Origin: Methylotenera oryzisoli
GTDB taxonomy: Bacteria; Pseudomonadota; Gammaproteobacteria; Burkholderiales; Methylophilaceae
Length of the DNA: 64,000 bases
Assembly (NCBI GenBank): GCA_945881735.1
Contig: CAMCVF010000001.1
Coordinates: 62,001-126,000 of the forward strand
Direction: 5' to 3'
Of the stretch, positions 28,743 through 38,394 are shown in pieces (the first letter of the stretch is position 1; every line of letters starts with the position of its first letter). The translations under genes were made by a program, and so were the position numbers. The notes beneath the pieces are model-generated. The model was given only the letters and a program-made list of their open reading frames with translations. It made no database searches and was not told where the DNA came from.

Positions 28743-29537
28743 TTGTTATTAAGCAATATTGAATGCCGCAAAGCCGCACTAGATTTGCTTTGCGAACATG
28801 ACTCCTGCAGCAAAGCGGCAGGTGTATTGGCTTTAGGCAAAAATCCATCTGTTTTGATTGAGCCTTCAACACAATTCACCCCAACCGCAGCCATACCTGG
28901 CCGCCCGCTTAAACCAATACTAGTTAGGCCGCTTGCATTACCCAAACGTTCTATGCGCTCTATTGATGGCCGCGCCGCTTTGATTCACGCCTTGGCCCAT
29001 ATTGAGTTTAATGCGATTAATTTGGCGCTGGATGCCATTTGGCGTTTTGCTAATATGCCAGAAAACTACTACCGCGACTGGCTCAAAGTCGCAGCTGAAG
29101 AAGCCCATCATTTTTTACTCTTGAATGCGCACTTACAATCAATAGGCTATGAATACGGCAGTTTTAGCGGACACGATAGCTTATGGGAAATGGTGGACAG
29201 AACTAAAGACGATGTATTGGCACGCATGGCCTTGGTGCCGCGCACCATGGAAGCACGCGGTTTAGATGCATCGCCGCAATTGCATAATAAATTCATGCAG
29301 GTTGGCGATTTAAAAATGGGTGAAATCTTAACGATTATTTTGCGCGATGAAATTGGCCATGTGGCGATTGGCAATATTTGGTTTAATTGGTTATGCCAGC
29401 AGCGAAAATTAGAGCCGATTGCTACGTTTGAAACGTTGAGAAATCAATATGCCGCGCCCAAATTGCGCCCACCTTTTAATATGGAGGCAAGGCGACTTGC
29501 TGGCTTTAACGAAGCCGAGTTAGCCTTATTAAACTAG
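28743..29537 (+). CDS. DUF455 ferritin-like protein
   Basis: A 264-residue DUF455 protein. Di-iron-type helix motifs are visible: HIEFNAINLALDAIWRF, AEEAHHFLLL and DEIGHVAIGN, the ferritin-like EXXH pattern. Function is unassigned; relatives are sometimes linked to MiaE-like hydroxylation. The start is a TTG two bases after the previous stop. No in-frame ATG is near, and the TTG gives the family N-terminus (ECRKAALDLL). There is no signal peptide, so it is cytoplasmic unlike its upstream neighbours. It converges on serB with 13 bases between stops. Confidence 0.87.
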   Translation: MLLSNIECRKAALDLLCEHDSCSKAAGVLALGKNPSVLIEPSTQFTPTAAIPGRPLKPILVRPLALPKRSMRSIDGRAALIHALAHIEFNAINLALDAIWRFANMPENYYRDWLKVAAEEAHHFLLLNAHLQSIGYEYGSFSGHDSLWEMVDRTKDDVLARMALVPRTMEARGLDASPQLHNKFMQVGDLKMGEILTIILRDEIGHVAIGNIWFNWLCQQRKLEPIATFETLRNQYAAPKLRPPFNMEARRLAGFNEAELALLN

Positions 29538-29550
29538 ACTGTAAGCAAAG

Positions 29551-30390
29551 CTAGGCCGTAAACAAAGCAGCTACCGAATCCAAACCAGTAAAGTTTAGCG
29601 CATAAGTTGCTTGTGCTTGCACTAATGGTTTAGCATGGTACGCCACACCAACGGTTGCAACTGCCATCATTTTTAAATCATTGGCGCCATCACCTATCGC
29701 AATGGTTTGATCGGCTTTTAAGCCTAAATTATCGCGCAACTTTAACAGCTCTTGCGCTTTACGCTCAGCGTCTACAATATCACCCACAATATTACCCGTT
29801 AACTTGCCGTCAATAATTTCTAAAGTATTAGACACGGCGTAATCCAATCCCAACAATTGTTGTACATGGTCGGCAAAAAACGTAAAGCCGCCAGAAACTA
29901 ACATGGTTTTGATATTGTTGGCTTTGCAAGCCGCAATCCACTGTTTCGCACCTGGGTTCAACTTTAAGCGCTCATCAACCACGCGCTGCAGTGCGGCTTC
30001 TGGCAAGCCTTTAAGCAAAGCAACGCGCTGTTTTAAACTTTCTGCAAAGTCTAGTTCGCCACGCATGGCGGCTTCTGTTACCGCCGAAACTTGCGGCTTA
30101 ATTTGCATCATGTCGGCAATTTCATCAATACACTCTATACTGATTAAGGTTGAATCCATATCCATCACACATAAGCCGAAATGACTTAATCGTTGGGCAT
30201 CGGGTACTAACGCATAATCAATTTGTTGCTCTGCACAAAACGCCTTAACTGCTTCTACATCGCTTGATTGCGTGGGCAAATAATAGCTAAATTCGCCCAC
30301 TTGCATAAACTGTGTATTGCCACCGGTTAAACGATGAATATGGGTGAGATGCGCAACAGTGATGGCGCGGCCTTGGACAACTAAACGCAT
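29551..30390 (-). CDS. serB: Phosphoserine phosphatase
   Basis: HAD-family phosphatase that makes L-serine from O-phosphoserine. Motif I is DMDST with nucleophile Asp in the FGLCVMDMDST segment. The later LVSGGF and GDGANDLKMM motifs (motifs II-IV) are intact, and an ACT-like N-terminal region precedes them. The first in-frame ATG is at 30402; the ATG at 30390 (GGA eight bases upstream) gives the usual start MRLVVQG and is preferred. Either is possible. Confidence 0.95.
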   Translation of the reverse strand: MRLVVQGRAITVAHLTHIHRLTGGNTQFMQVGEFSYYLPTQSSDVEAVKAFCAEQQIDYALVPDAQRLSHFGLCVMDMDSTLISIECIDEIADMMQIKPQVSAVTEAAMRGELDFAESLKQRVALLKGLPEAALQRVVDERLKLNPGAKQWIAACKANNIKTMLVSGGFTFFADHVQQLLGLDYAVSNTLEIIDGKLTGNIVGDIVDAERKAQELLKLRDNLGLKADQTIAIGDGANDLKMMAVATVGVAYHAKPLVQAQATYALNFTGLDSVAALFTA

Positions 30391-30549
30391 AACAACATCC
30401 AAATAACTTTAAAAAGGCTAATTATACCAGTTCAATTTTCAATCACAGCCTATGCTTTTACAACCAATTTAACTCGGCATGCTAGTTTACAAGGCTTATC
30501 TCGCCTATAATATTTCCAAGTACCCCAATTCGAGTTATTCGCAATGAAA

Positions 30550-30772
30550 TCAACCAATATAAGCCGTAATATCATACGGCGTACCCACCCCTACAAGCAT
30601 TCTGAATATGCATAAAGGGAATGTTTCAATCGCGCGCCATTTGCAATAATTGTTGCGCTTCCAAAATAGCGAGCTCTACATTAGACAACTGCATTACGCC
30701 ACTGCGAAAGGTGTTTTGGCAATCGACCATAACTCATGCTGAATCTTTTAGGCTGGCATGATTAAAGCCCAT
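30550..30772 (-). pseudogene. Remnant of an isochorismatase-family cysteine hydrolase gene
   Basis: Within the 508-base serB/sucC gap, the - strand reads MGFNHASLKDSA, stop, VMVDCQNTFRSGVMQL, then SNVELAILEAQQLLQMARD, stop, NIPFMHIQNACR. After a one-base frame change it reads GVGTPYDITAYIG. Intact family members run ASLKDSALVMIDCQNTY ... LEAQ-LL-ARD--IPVIHIQHDAGVGTPYD, so the match is collinear through about 75 residues. There are two in-frame stops (30734-30736 and 30626-30628), a frameshift near 30590 and no remaining C-terminal two thirds. Family assignment rests on my memory of the conserved pattern, including the catalytic Asp in VDCQ. The rest of the gap (30403-30549, 30773-30852) shows nothing else. 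Confidence 0.82.
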
Positions 30773-30852
30773 ACCCTATATCTAAAGTAACGTTTGGAAT
30801 GCTTGTGTCGTTTGATTTCCTTATTGAGAAATGGCTTTTTTACTAGCTTATA

Positions 30853-30866
30853 GCGCACTTTTGCGC
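30853..30866 (+). promoter_or_regulatory. Structured leader hairpin upstream of sucC
   Basis: GCGCA/TGCGC with a CTTT tetraloop forms a tight hairpin about 45 bases before the sucC start, and flanking TAGCT and AGCTA can extend it. It may be part of the 5' untranslated region or a protein-binding inverted repeat. No known riboswitch matches by eye. Confidence 0.35.
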
Positions 30867-30910
30867 GAAAATAGTAGCTAAAATTAAAACTAGCAAAAAA
30901 TCACTTTAAA

Positions 30911-32095
30911 ATGAATCTACACGAATATCAAGCTAAACATTTGTTGCAACGCTATGGACTTGTTACCCCTACAGGAATAGTCGTGCAATCAGAAGAGGCT
31001 GCAGCGGCAGCCACTAGAGAAATTGCCGGTTGTGCATGGGTAGTGAAAGCACAAGTGCATGCAGGTGGTCGCGGCAAAGCGGGTGGCGTTAAAATTGTTA
31101 AATCAGCGCACGAAGCGCATGCAGTAGCCAGCGCGCTTTTGGGCAAATCTTTAGTCACTTACCAAAATGCACCAGAAGGCCAGCCTGTGCATCAAATCTT
31201 GGTTGAGCAAACGCTACCCATTGCGCGCGAATTGTATTTATCCATGTTGGTTGACCGCACTTTAGAACGCGTCGTCATCATTGCATCCTCTGCCGGCGGT
31301 ATGGATATTGAGGAAATTGCATCTACGCAACCCGAAAAAATCTTGCAAGAAGTATGCGATCCCTTGAATGGTTTAGTCGATTATCAAGCACGTAATTTAG
31401 CGTTTGCGTTAGATTTAAGTGGCGACCAGATTATGGCTTTTGCTAAATTAACAAAAGGCTTGTACAAACTATTTAAAGAAAACGATTTAGCGCTACTAGA
31501 AATTAATCCATTGGTGGTGACTTGCGATGGCAAACTGGTGGCACTGGATTGCAAAATGACAGTGGATGACAATGCGCTGTATCGCCAAAAAGGCTTGGCC
31601 GAGCTGCAAGACTGGTCTCAAAGTGACGCCAAAGAAGCAGTGGCACATCATGCTGGGCTCAATTATATTGCATTAAATGGCAATATTGGCTGCATGGTAA
31701 ATGGCGCTGGCTTAGCCATGGCGACGATGGATTTAATTAAATTGCATGGCGGCATGCCAGCCAACTTTTTAGACGTGGGAGGTGGCGCAACGGCTGAAAC
31801 CGTAACTAAAGCGTTTAAGATTATTTTGGCAGATAACAACGTTAAAGCGATTTTGGTGAACATTTTTGGCGGTATTATGCGTTGCGATATTATCGCTACG
31901 GGCATCATTGCGGCAGTAAAAGAAGTGGGTATGACTATTCCAGTAGTGGTGCGTTTGGAAGGTACCAATGTAGAGTTAGGCAAACAAATATTGGGTGAAA
32001 GTGGTCTTAATATTACCTCGGCAGAAAACTTAACCGATGCAGCTAAGCAAGCTGTGCTTTCAGTTAATAATTCGGCTATAAAGGCAGTAGCATAA
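30911..32095 (+). CDS. sucC: Succinate--CoA ligase (ADP-forming) subunit beta
   Basis: The ATP-grasp subunit of succinyl-CoA synthetase, 394 residues against about 388 in E. coli, aligned end to end from MNLHEYQAK. Landmarks are [33 protein letters not shown] and [10 protein letters not shown]. It forms the alpha-beta enzyme with SucD (adjacent, one-base overlap TAATG). A malate--CoA ligase (MtkAB) identity is possible in methylotrophs, but the sequence looks like ordinary SucC, and no serine-cycle genes are nearby. Confidence 0.95.
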   Translation: MNLHEYQAKHLLQRYGLVTPTGIVVQSEEAAAAATREIAGCAWVVKAQVHAGGRGKAGGVKIVKSAHEAHAVASALLGKSLVTYQNAPEGQPVHQILVEQTLPIARELYLSMLVDRTLERVVIIASSAGGMDIEEIASTQPEKILQEVCDPLNGLVDYQARNLAFALDLSGDQIMAFAKLTKGLYKLFKENDLALLEINPLVVTCDGKLVALDCKMTVDDNALYRQKGLAELQDWSQSDAKEAVAHHAGLNYIALNGNIGCMVNGAGLAMATMDLIKLHGGMPANFLDVGGGATAETVTKAFKIILADNNVKAILVNIFGGIMRCDIIATGIIAAVKEVGMTIPVVVRLEGTNVELGKQILGESGLNITSAENLTDAAKQAVLSVNNSAIKAVA

Positions 32096-32979
32096 TGGCG
32101 ATTTTAGTTAATAAAAACACAAAAGTTTTATGCCAAGGCTTTACGGGTAAACAAGGCACATTCCACTCTGAACAGGCGCTAACATACGGTACCAAAATGG
32201 TGGGCGGTGTCACGCCAGGCAAAGGCGGCCAGTTTCATCTTAACCTACCAGTATTTAACACGATGCGCGAAGCTGTGCGCGAAACACAATCCAATGCCAG
32301 CGTGATTTATGTACCGCCACCGTATGCGGCCGATTCAATTTTAGAAGCGGCCGATGCAGGTATTGAATTAATTGTGTGCATTACGGAAGGCATTCCTGTA
32401 TTGGATATGCTCAACGTTAAAGCCGCCTTAAAAGCCAATGGCACCAAATTAATTGGCCCTAACTGCCCTGGCATTATCACGCCAGATGAATGCAAAATTG
32501 GTATTATGCCTGGTAGCATTCATCTGCGTGGCAAAGTGGGAGTAGTATCGCGCTCTGGTACGCTTACTTATGAGGCTGTACATCAAACTACGGCACTGGG
32601 TTTGGGTCAAACAACCTGTGTGGGTATTGGTGGCGATCCAATTAAAGGCTTAAACTTTATTGAATGCTTAATGCTATTTGAAGCCGACCCTGAAACTGAA
32701 GCTATTATTATGGTGGGTGAAATTGGCGGCAATGATGAAGAAGCGGCGGCTGACTTTATTAAAAACCATGTGACCAAACCAGTAGCCGCTTATATTGCTG
32801 GCTTAACCGCCCCTGCAGGTAAGCGTATGGGCCATGCGGGCGCCATTATTTCGGGCGGCAGTGGCCGTGCAGAAGATAAAATTGCGGCTCTAGAAAGCGC
32901 TGGTTGTGTGGTGGCAAGCTCACCCGCTAGCTTGGGCGAGGCCGTTGTTAAGGCCATTGAATTAAAATCGAAAAGGTAG
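32095..32979 (+). CDS. sucD: Succinate--CoA ligase (ADP-forming) subunit alpha
   Basis: CoA-binding subunit that carries the phosphohistidine in GHAGAII (near residues 247-253). 294 residues. Conserved elements are [16 protein letters not shown] at the N-terminus, a GNCPG-like segment ([10 protein letters not shown]) and MVGEIGG. Its ATG overlaps the sucC stop by one base, so translation is coupled. No 2-oxoglutarate dehydrogenase genes are adjacent, which fits the incomplete TCA cycle usual in obligate methylotrophs of this family (inference). Confidence 0.95.
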   Translation: MAILVNKNTKVLCQGFTGKQGTFHSEQALTYGTKMVGGVTPGKGGQFHLNLPVFNTMREAVRETQSNASVIYVPPPYAADSILEAADAGIELIVCITEGIPVLDMLNVKAALKANGTKLIGPNCPGIITPDECKIGIMPGSIHLRGKVGVVSRSGTLTYEAVHQTTALGLGQTTCVGIGGDPIKGLNFIECLMLFEADPETEAIIMVGEIGGNDEEAAADFIKNHVTKPVAAYIAGLTAPAGKRMGHAGAIISGGSGRAEDKIAALESAGCVVASSPASLGEAVVKAIELKSKR

Positions 32980-32981
32980 AA

Positions 32982-33941
32982 TTGTTGAAAATAAACAATA
33001 TAAATATCACCAACATGATGGTGGCTTTAGTACTTTGTGTTGCTTCGCAATTAAGCATGGCGGCAGAAATTCCGTATTTGCTAACGGCTGCTTCTAAGGG
33101 CGATTTAACAACTGTTAAAGCGATGTTAAACGGCGGTGCCAACGCCAATACCAAAGATGAAAACGATATTACTGCATTGATGTATGCGGCACGCAAAGAC
33201 CAAGCTGAAGTGGTTGCCGCTTTATTAGAAAAGGGCGCCGAGGTTAACGCCAAAGATAAAGGCGGCTGGACTGCGCTGATGTTTGCCTCGAAAAAAAATT
33301 ACATTAAGACAATTAAAGTGCTACTTGAAAAAGGCGCAGACCCTAAAATTCGCGATGAAAGTGGCTGGAGTGCTTTTGGAATGGCCGCTACAGCGGGCCA
33401 TGCCGATGCGGTTAACTTAATTATTCAGCATGGAGTAGATGCCAACGCAAAATCGGATGATGGTAAAACAGCGTTGATGTATGCTGCCAAAAGTGGTGAT
33501 GTGCCGACTATTTCATCACTAATGTCAAAAGGTGCACTGCCGAATGTAGCCGACAGATTAGGCGCTACACCATTGATGTATGCTGCGCGTGAAGGCCATG
33601 CGCCAGCCGTAACATACATGATTGAAAAAGGTGCCAATATGAATCTGCAAGATCAATCAGACTGGACGGCATTGACGTGGGCGATTAAAAAATCGCAACT
33701 AGAAACCGCCAAAGTGCTCATTAATAAAGGCGCAGATGTCAATCATGAGGACTCTGAAGGCACGCCATTGTTGCAGCTTGCGGTTAGTAACGGTTCTGCA
33801 GAATTAGTATCATTGTTACTGGACCACAAAGCAGATGTAAAAGCACGCGATAAATACGGCTTAACCGCTTATGTATATGCGCTTAAAAAAGGTGATGTAG
33901 AAATTGTTCGCTTGATTAAAGATGCTGGCGGCAAATATTAA
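32982..33941 (+). CDS. Exported ankyrin-repeat protein, eight or so repeats
   Basis: A 319-residue protein with an N-terminal signal (hydrophobic MMVALVLCVASQ, cleavage near AAE) and a solenoid of about eight 33-residue ankyrin repeats recognised by TALMYAARKDQAEVV, LLEKGAEVNAKD and ATPLMYAAREGHAP-type units. The start is TTG (32982 or 32985), with AAGG upstream, two bases after sucD; ATG 33015 is a later alternative. It is probably translated from the sucCD transcript. Binding partner is unknown. It is longer than the ankyrin protein at 23.7 kb but shares the exported architecture. Confidence 0.9.
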   Translation: MLKINNINITNMMVALVLCVASQLSMAAEIPYLLTAASKGDLTTVKAMLNGGANANTKDENDITALMYAARKDQAEVVAALLEKGAEVNAKDKGGWTALMFASKKNYIKTIKVLLEKGADPKIRDESGWSAFGMAATAGHADAVNLIIQHGVDANAKSDDGKTALMYAAKSGDVPTISSLMSKGALPNVADRLGATPLMYAAREGHAPAVTYMIEKGANMNLQDQSDWTALTWAIKKSQLETAKVLINKGADVNHEDSEGTPLLQLAVSNGSAELVSLLLDHKADVKARDKYGLTAYVYALKKGDVEIVRLIKDAGGKY

Positions 33942-33977
33942 CTCCACTTTTGAACGCTTTTCAATAGTTACTAAGCC

Positions 33978-35585
33978 ATGAAAATAGCGCTGGCACAAAT
34001 TAACGCGACTGTTGGCGATATCGCTGGCAATGCCGACAAAATTATCGACTTCGCCAACCGTGCGCATGCACAAGGCGCAGGCTTGCTGATTACGCCTGAA
34101 CTGGCGTTATGCGGTTACCCGCCGGAAGATTTATTATTTAGAGAAGATTTTAATCTCGCTTGTGAACGCGCACTTAAGCGCATTGCCAATGCACTACCAC
34201 ATATGTCGCTTTTAGTAGGCCATCCACATAAGGTGAATGATGATTTATTTAATGCGGCTTCGCTTGTCCAAAATGGCAAAATCAGCGCCACTTACCACAA
34301 ACAAAGCCTGCCTAATTACAGCGTATTTGATGAGGAACGCTATTTTACTGCAGGTGATAGCCCTTTAGTTTTTGAGTATGAAGGCACAAAATTTGGCGTA
34401 TTTATCTGTGCCGATGGCTGGGGATCTGACCCTGCGATTCAGGCAAAACTGGCAGGAGCACAAGCACTACTGTCTTTAAACGCATCGCCCTACCATATGG
34501 ATAAGCTTGAAACGCGCTATGAAGTATTAGCCAAGCGCGCAACTGAAACGGGCTTAAGTGTGGTGTATCTTAATTTAGTTGGCGGGCAAGACGAATTAGT
34601 GTTTGATGGTGGTTCGTTTGTGCTTGATAAGACTGGGAAAGTGGTGCAACAGCTACCTAACTTTGTTGAAGACTTAGATTTTGTTGAATTTATTAATCAT
34701 CAACCAGTGTCAGCAATTGTTTTACCAAAGCTAACTATTGAGTCTGCTGCTTACCATGCACTAACAATTGGCTTAAAAGATTATGTGAATAAAAATGGCT
34801 TTCCAAGCGTTGTGTTGGGATTGTCTGGTGGAATTGACTCGGCCTTAACACTAGCCATTGCAGTTGATGCCCTAGGCGCGGAGCGGGTAAAAGTGGTGAT
34901 GATGTCATCAGAGTTTACCGCCAGTATGAGCGTTGATGACGCGATGGAAATGGCGAACTTAGTGGGTGTGAAATACAGCCAAATCCCCATCAAAGATTTG
35001 TTTAATTTATTTTGCGATACATTAAAACCTGAATTTGGCGATTTACCCTTTGATACTGCAGAAGAAAACTTGCAAGCGCGTATTCGCGGAATGTTATTGA
35101 TGGCATTAAGCAATAAATTTGGCAGCATTGTGCTCACCACAGGCAATAAATCTGAAATGGCAGTTGGCTACAGCACGTTATATGGCGATATGGCAGGTGG
35201 ATTCTCACTATTAAAAGATGTGCCAAAAACGCTGGTTTATAAGCTGGCCGAATACCGCAACCATTTATCGCATGTGATTCCGTTGCGCATTATCACGCGC
35301 GCACCAAGTGCTGAGCTGCGTGCTAATCAAACCGACCAGGATAGTTTGCCACCTTATGAAATTTTGGACGCAATTATGCAGGCTTATGTTGAAGATGACG
35401 CAAGTCGCACTTCTATCGTGCAAATGGGATTTAGTGAAAAAGATGTGAATTGCGTAACCAATTTGATTGACCGCAACGAATATAAACGACGCCAAGCGCC
35501 AGTTGGCGTTAGAATTACACAACGTGGCTTTGGTAAAGATAGGCGCTACCCTATTACCGCCAAATTAAAGTTTGATGTGGCATAA
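33978..35585 (+). CDS. nadE: Glutamine-dependent NAD+ synthase
   Basis: Two-domain enzyme of 535 residues that amidates nicotinic acid adenine dinucleotide. The N-terminal nitrilase domain supplies ammonia with the triad Glu41 (TPELALCG), Lys108 (YHKQSLPNY) and Cys144 (FICADGW). The C-terminal synthetase has the PP-loop SGGIDS (283-288) and a second ATP-binding region (TTGNKSEMAVGYSTLYGD). It starts 36 bases after the ankyrin gene and precedes glnB by 81 bases. nadC, for the same cofactor pathway, is at 61 kb. Confidence 0.96.
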   Translation: MKIALAQINATVGDIAGNADKIIDFANRAHAQGAGLLITPELALCGYPPEDLLFREDFNLACERALKRIANALPHMSLLVGHPHKVNDDLFNAASLVQNGKISATYHKQSLPNYSVFDEERYFTAGDSPLVFEYEGTKFGVFICADGWGSDPAIQAKLAGAQALLSLNASPYHMDKLETRYEVLAKRATETGLSVVYLNLVGGQDELVFDGGSFVLDKTGKVVQQLPNFVEDLDFVEFINHQPVSAIVLPKLTIESAAYHALTIGLKDYVNKNGFPSVVLGLSGGIDSALTLAIAVDALGAERVKVVMMSSEFTASMSVDDAMEMANLVGVKYSQIPIKDLFNLFCDTLKPEFGDLPFDTAEENLQARIRGMLLMALSNKFGSIVLTTGNKSEMAVGYSTLYGDMAGGFSLLKDVPKTLVYKLAEYRNHLSHVIPLRIITRAPSAELRANQTDQDSLPPYEILDAIMQAYVEDDASRTSIVQMGFSEKDVNCVTNLIDRNEYKRRQAPVGVRITQRGFGKDRRYPITAKLKFDVA

Positions 35586-35654
35586 AAATGTCATTAATAT
35601 TAAGCATGCAAAATGCGTAGTTAACAGATACGATTAAAACGAACCAATAATTAA

Positions 35655-36005
<351 letters not shown>

Positions 36006-36019
36006 ATATTAAGCATGTC

Positions 36020-36052
36020 GTTCAGTCACCACCCATAAAGACGTGACTGAAC
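36020..36052 (+). terminator. Strong hairpin after glnB
   Basis: A perfect 10-bp stem GTTCAGTCAC/GTGACTGAAC with a 13-base loop begins 15 bases after the glnB stop. No T-run follows (aaaacaat), so it may stabilise the mRNA end rather than terminate alone. Confidence 0.5.
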
Positions 36053-36067
36053 AAAACAATAATCTAG

Positions 36068-36418
36068 CTCATACTATGGTTTTTCATTAAAAGCTTTATT
36101 TCAAATGTCTTTATGACATTTGATTGGTGTGTTCATCTAAAAGAACTCAATAACACAACTTGGATTATTGCTGCGCTGATTAGTTGGAGTATTGTGCTGG
36201 TGGAGTATTTATTTCAAGTGCCTGCCAACCGTATTAGCTTTACTGTGCTATCGATAGGGCAACTGAAAATGTTGCAATAAGTCATCACATTAAGTGTATT
36301 TGAGCCCTTTACCTTTTTTTATATGCACCAACCGTTAAAGCTGGATTTTTTGTACAGGATTGTTTTTACTGGGTGCGGTGTATTTTATTTAGAACTAATA
36401 TTTAAAATAGCTGCTTAA
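36068..36418 (+). pseudogene. DUF486 (DMT-like) membrane protein pseudogene
   Basis: The glnB/kdsB gap (409 bases) holds one continuous frame related to DUF486 small membrane proteins. From about 36068 it reads LWFFIKSFISNVFMTF, then HLKELNNTTWIIAALISW, EYLFQVPANRI and GQLKMLQ, a TAA (36278-36280) where the family has Glu (LQEVITLSVF), then VITLSVF, PFTFFYMHQPLKLDFLY and a TAA at 36416-36418 overlapping the kdsB 3' end by 4 bases. No ATG precedes the conserved SNVFMTF segment in frame (a TAG lies at 36065), so both start and middle are damaged. Nonsense change from GAA to TAA is the simplest reading. Confidence 0.82.
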
Positions 36419-37155
36419 ACTAAAAATAAGCTTCGCACGTAATCTAAATCTTCTTGCGTATCTACACCACTTGCGGGTGCATTGTTAGTGGTGGTAACTA
36501 CAATTTTGTAACCGTGATGCAATACTCTTAATTGCTCTAAACTCTCAATTTTCTCTAACTCTGTGGTGCTTAATTGCGCGTATTTTTTCAAGAATCCTAC
36601 GCGATAGGCGTAAATACCAATATGGCGATAGGCTTGAATATTGTTTTTATAAGTATCATCGCGCGGATAGGGAATCGGCGCACGGCTAAAATATAAAGCG
36701 TTGCTATTTGCATCAATCACCACTTTAACGACATTAGGATTCAATAGCGCTGCCTCATCATGTATAGCATGGCAAGCCGTTGCCATTACTGCCTCTGTGC
36801 TGTTAGCTAAGTGCTGCGCCACCTCTTGAATCAATATTGGCTCAATCAGCGGCTCATCACCCTGTACATTCACCACAATGTCAATATCTGCCCAGTTTAG
36901 CTTTCCGGCCACTTCGGCAATTCTATCGGTGCCAGAGGTATGGTCAATACGCGTCATTACCGCTTTAATATCGTGCTGCGCGGCTATATGGCAAATTTTC
37001 TCAAAGTCGGTCGCAATGACAATTTCATTGGCGCCACTTTTTGCGGCTTGCTCTGCCACGCGAATGACCATTGGCTTACCAGCAATATCCAATAGCGGCT
37101 TACCAGGCAAGCGGGTGCTGGCGTAGCGGGCAGGAATGACGACTTTGAAATTCAT
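36415..37155 (-). CDS. kdsB: 3-deoxy-manno-octulosonate cytidylyltransferase
   Basis: Activates Kdo to CMP-Kdo for LPS inner-core synthesis. 246 residues. N-terminal nucleotide-binding signature PARYASTRLPGKPL, plus NVQGDEPL and the later RHIGIYAYR segment. It is the last gene of the - strand envelope cluster, 30 bases after the Trm112-like gene. Its 3' end abuts the DUF486 remnant. Confidence 0.96.
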   Translation of the reverse strand: MNFKVVIPARYASTRLPGKPLLDIAGKPMVIRVAEQAAKSGANEIVIATDFEKICHIAAQHDIKAVMTRIDHTSGTDRIAEVAGKLNWADIDIVVNVQGDEPLIEPILIQEVAQHLANSTEAVMATACHAIHDEAALLNPNVVKVVIDANSNALYFSRAPIPYPRDDTYKNNIQAYRHIGIYAYRVGFLKKYAQLSTTELEKIESLEQLRVLHHGYKIVVTTTNNAPASGVDTQEDLDYVRSLFLV

Positions 37156-37185
37156 GCAAACATCCTAATTACTCTGATTAAATTT

Positions 37186-37389
37186 TTAGGATGCGTCTTT
37201 TTCGTCTGCACCGATTTTTTCATCAGGACTTAGCTTTCTAGCCTCCTCTTGCAACATGACTGGGATGCCATCGCGAATCGGGTAGGCTAAACGTGCCGAT
37301 TTAGAGATAAGCTCATTATTTTTTTTATCAAAAATCAAAGGCCCTTTGGTAACGGGGCAGACTAAGATATTCAGTAATTTAGAGTCCAT
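37186..37389 (-). CDS. Trm112/YcaR-family protein
   Basis: A 67-residue Trm112-fold protein starting [18 protein letters not shown]. Eukaryotic and archaeal Trm112 activates methyltransferases; the bacterial YcaR group is uncharacterised. The zinc-ribbon Cys set is incomplete (a single Cys, in VCPVTKG), as in many bacterial members. It lies between lpxK and kdsB as in E. coli (lpxK-ycaR-kdsB), which supports assignment and co-transcription. Confidence 0.9.
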   Translation of the reverse strand: MDSKLLNILVCPVTKGPLIFDKKNNELISKSARLAYPIRDGIPVMLQEEARKLSPDEKIGADEKDAS

Positions 37390-37434
37390 GTTGTGCCTTT
37401 TTTGATATCAATTAATTGATATTGAGTTTAATAC

Positions 37435-38394
37435 TTAATGTATGCTTTGTTGCAATTTTTTCATCACTAAGTGCATCAAGTCGCCGTCTATCTTTGCCGC
37501 TATAGGCAATACCCAATGGTGAGGCTGTGCAAATGGCTTGCATTTCACGGCGTCTTTTTCTGTCATTAACAATACATCACATTCCAATTGCGCTAAATCA
37601 GACGCCGCAAAGGCGTGATGATCTTCAAAACTAGAGGATGAAAAGTTTAAACCTAATTGGCGTAAGTGTTCATAAAACCGCGCAGGGTTGCCAATGCCGG
37701 CTATAGCTTTAATAATTTTTCGCTTAAAATATACAACGCTGGCTTTTATTTTGGGATCTACTAAGTTATAAAACTGAGAGCCGACTAATTGCATTTGATA
37801 GGCGTTGGTGTCCGATTCTGAATGCTCAAATTCAGTATCTTCAAGCCCATTCTTAATGATTGCATCTACCTTACGTAAACGACGCATAGGCTCTCTTAAA
37901 GAACCGGCTGGCAGCAAGCGTGCATTTTTCAAGTAGGATTCAGCATCAATAACTGCAATCTCTAAATCGCGTTTTAAACGATAATGCTGCAAACCATCAT
38001 CGCTAATGATCACATTACAACTTGGATGGGCTTTTAACAATTCAAGCCCTACATGTACACGATCTGTACCCACATATATCGGGCAATCACATCTGTAAGC
38101 AATCAGTACAGGTTCATCGCCAACTTCTTTGGGGTTACTATTAGCATGAACAGCGGTGGGCAACTTAACAGTACCACCATAACCACGGCTAATCACCGCA
38201 GGCTGATAACCTTGCTGCCTTAATTGCTCTACCAGCCAAATAACAACTGGGGTCTTACCGCTGCCGCCAATATGAATATTACCAACAATAATCACTGGTA
38301 CCGTCAGCGAATGAGATTTCAGTATACCCAATCGATAGGCCCAGCGCCTTAACAAACTAATCAGCGCGAATACCCAAGATAACGGCACCAGCAC
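37435..38394 (-). CDS. lpxK: Tetraacyldisaccharide 4'-kinase
   Basis: Inner-membrane-associated kinase that phosphorylates the lipid A disaccharide. The P-loop GNIHIGGSGKTP is at residues 38-49 from the GTG start used here (319 residues). The frame remains open upstream of this GTG to a TAA near 38464 and reads IIHQAWCKKNTLFYC before VLVPLSW, which looks like the normal LpxK N-terminal helix. No ATG, GTG or TTG lies in that stretch. An ATT at 38436 with CAAGAA upstream is a candidate start (333 residues). It lies between exbD and the Trm112-like gene. Confidence 0.92.
   Translation of the reverse strand: MLVPLSWVFALISLLRRWAYRLGILKSHSLTVPVIIVGNIHIGGSGKTPVVIWLVEQLRQQGYQPAVISRGYGGTVKLPTAVHANSNPKEVGDEPVLIAYRCDCPIYVGTDRVHVGLELLKAHPSCNVIISDDGLQHYRLKRDLEIAVIDAESYLKNARLLPAGSLREPMRRLRKVDAIIKNGLEDTEFEHSESDTNAYQMQLVGSQFYNLVDPKIKASVVYFKRKIIKAIAGIGNPARFYEHLRQLGLNFSSSSFEDHHAFAASDLAQLECDVLLMTEKDAVKCKPFAQPHHWVLPIAAKIDGDLMHLVMKKLQQSIH

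Noticed and set aside
30911-32979. Malate--CoA ligase (mtkAB) of the serine cycle
   Set aside because: Sequence and order look like ordinary sucCD, with no mcl, ppc or other serine-cycle genes adjacent. Not fully excluded.
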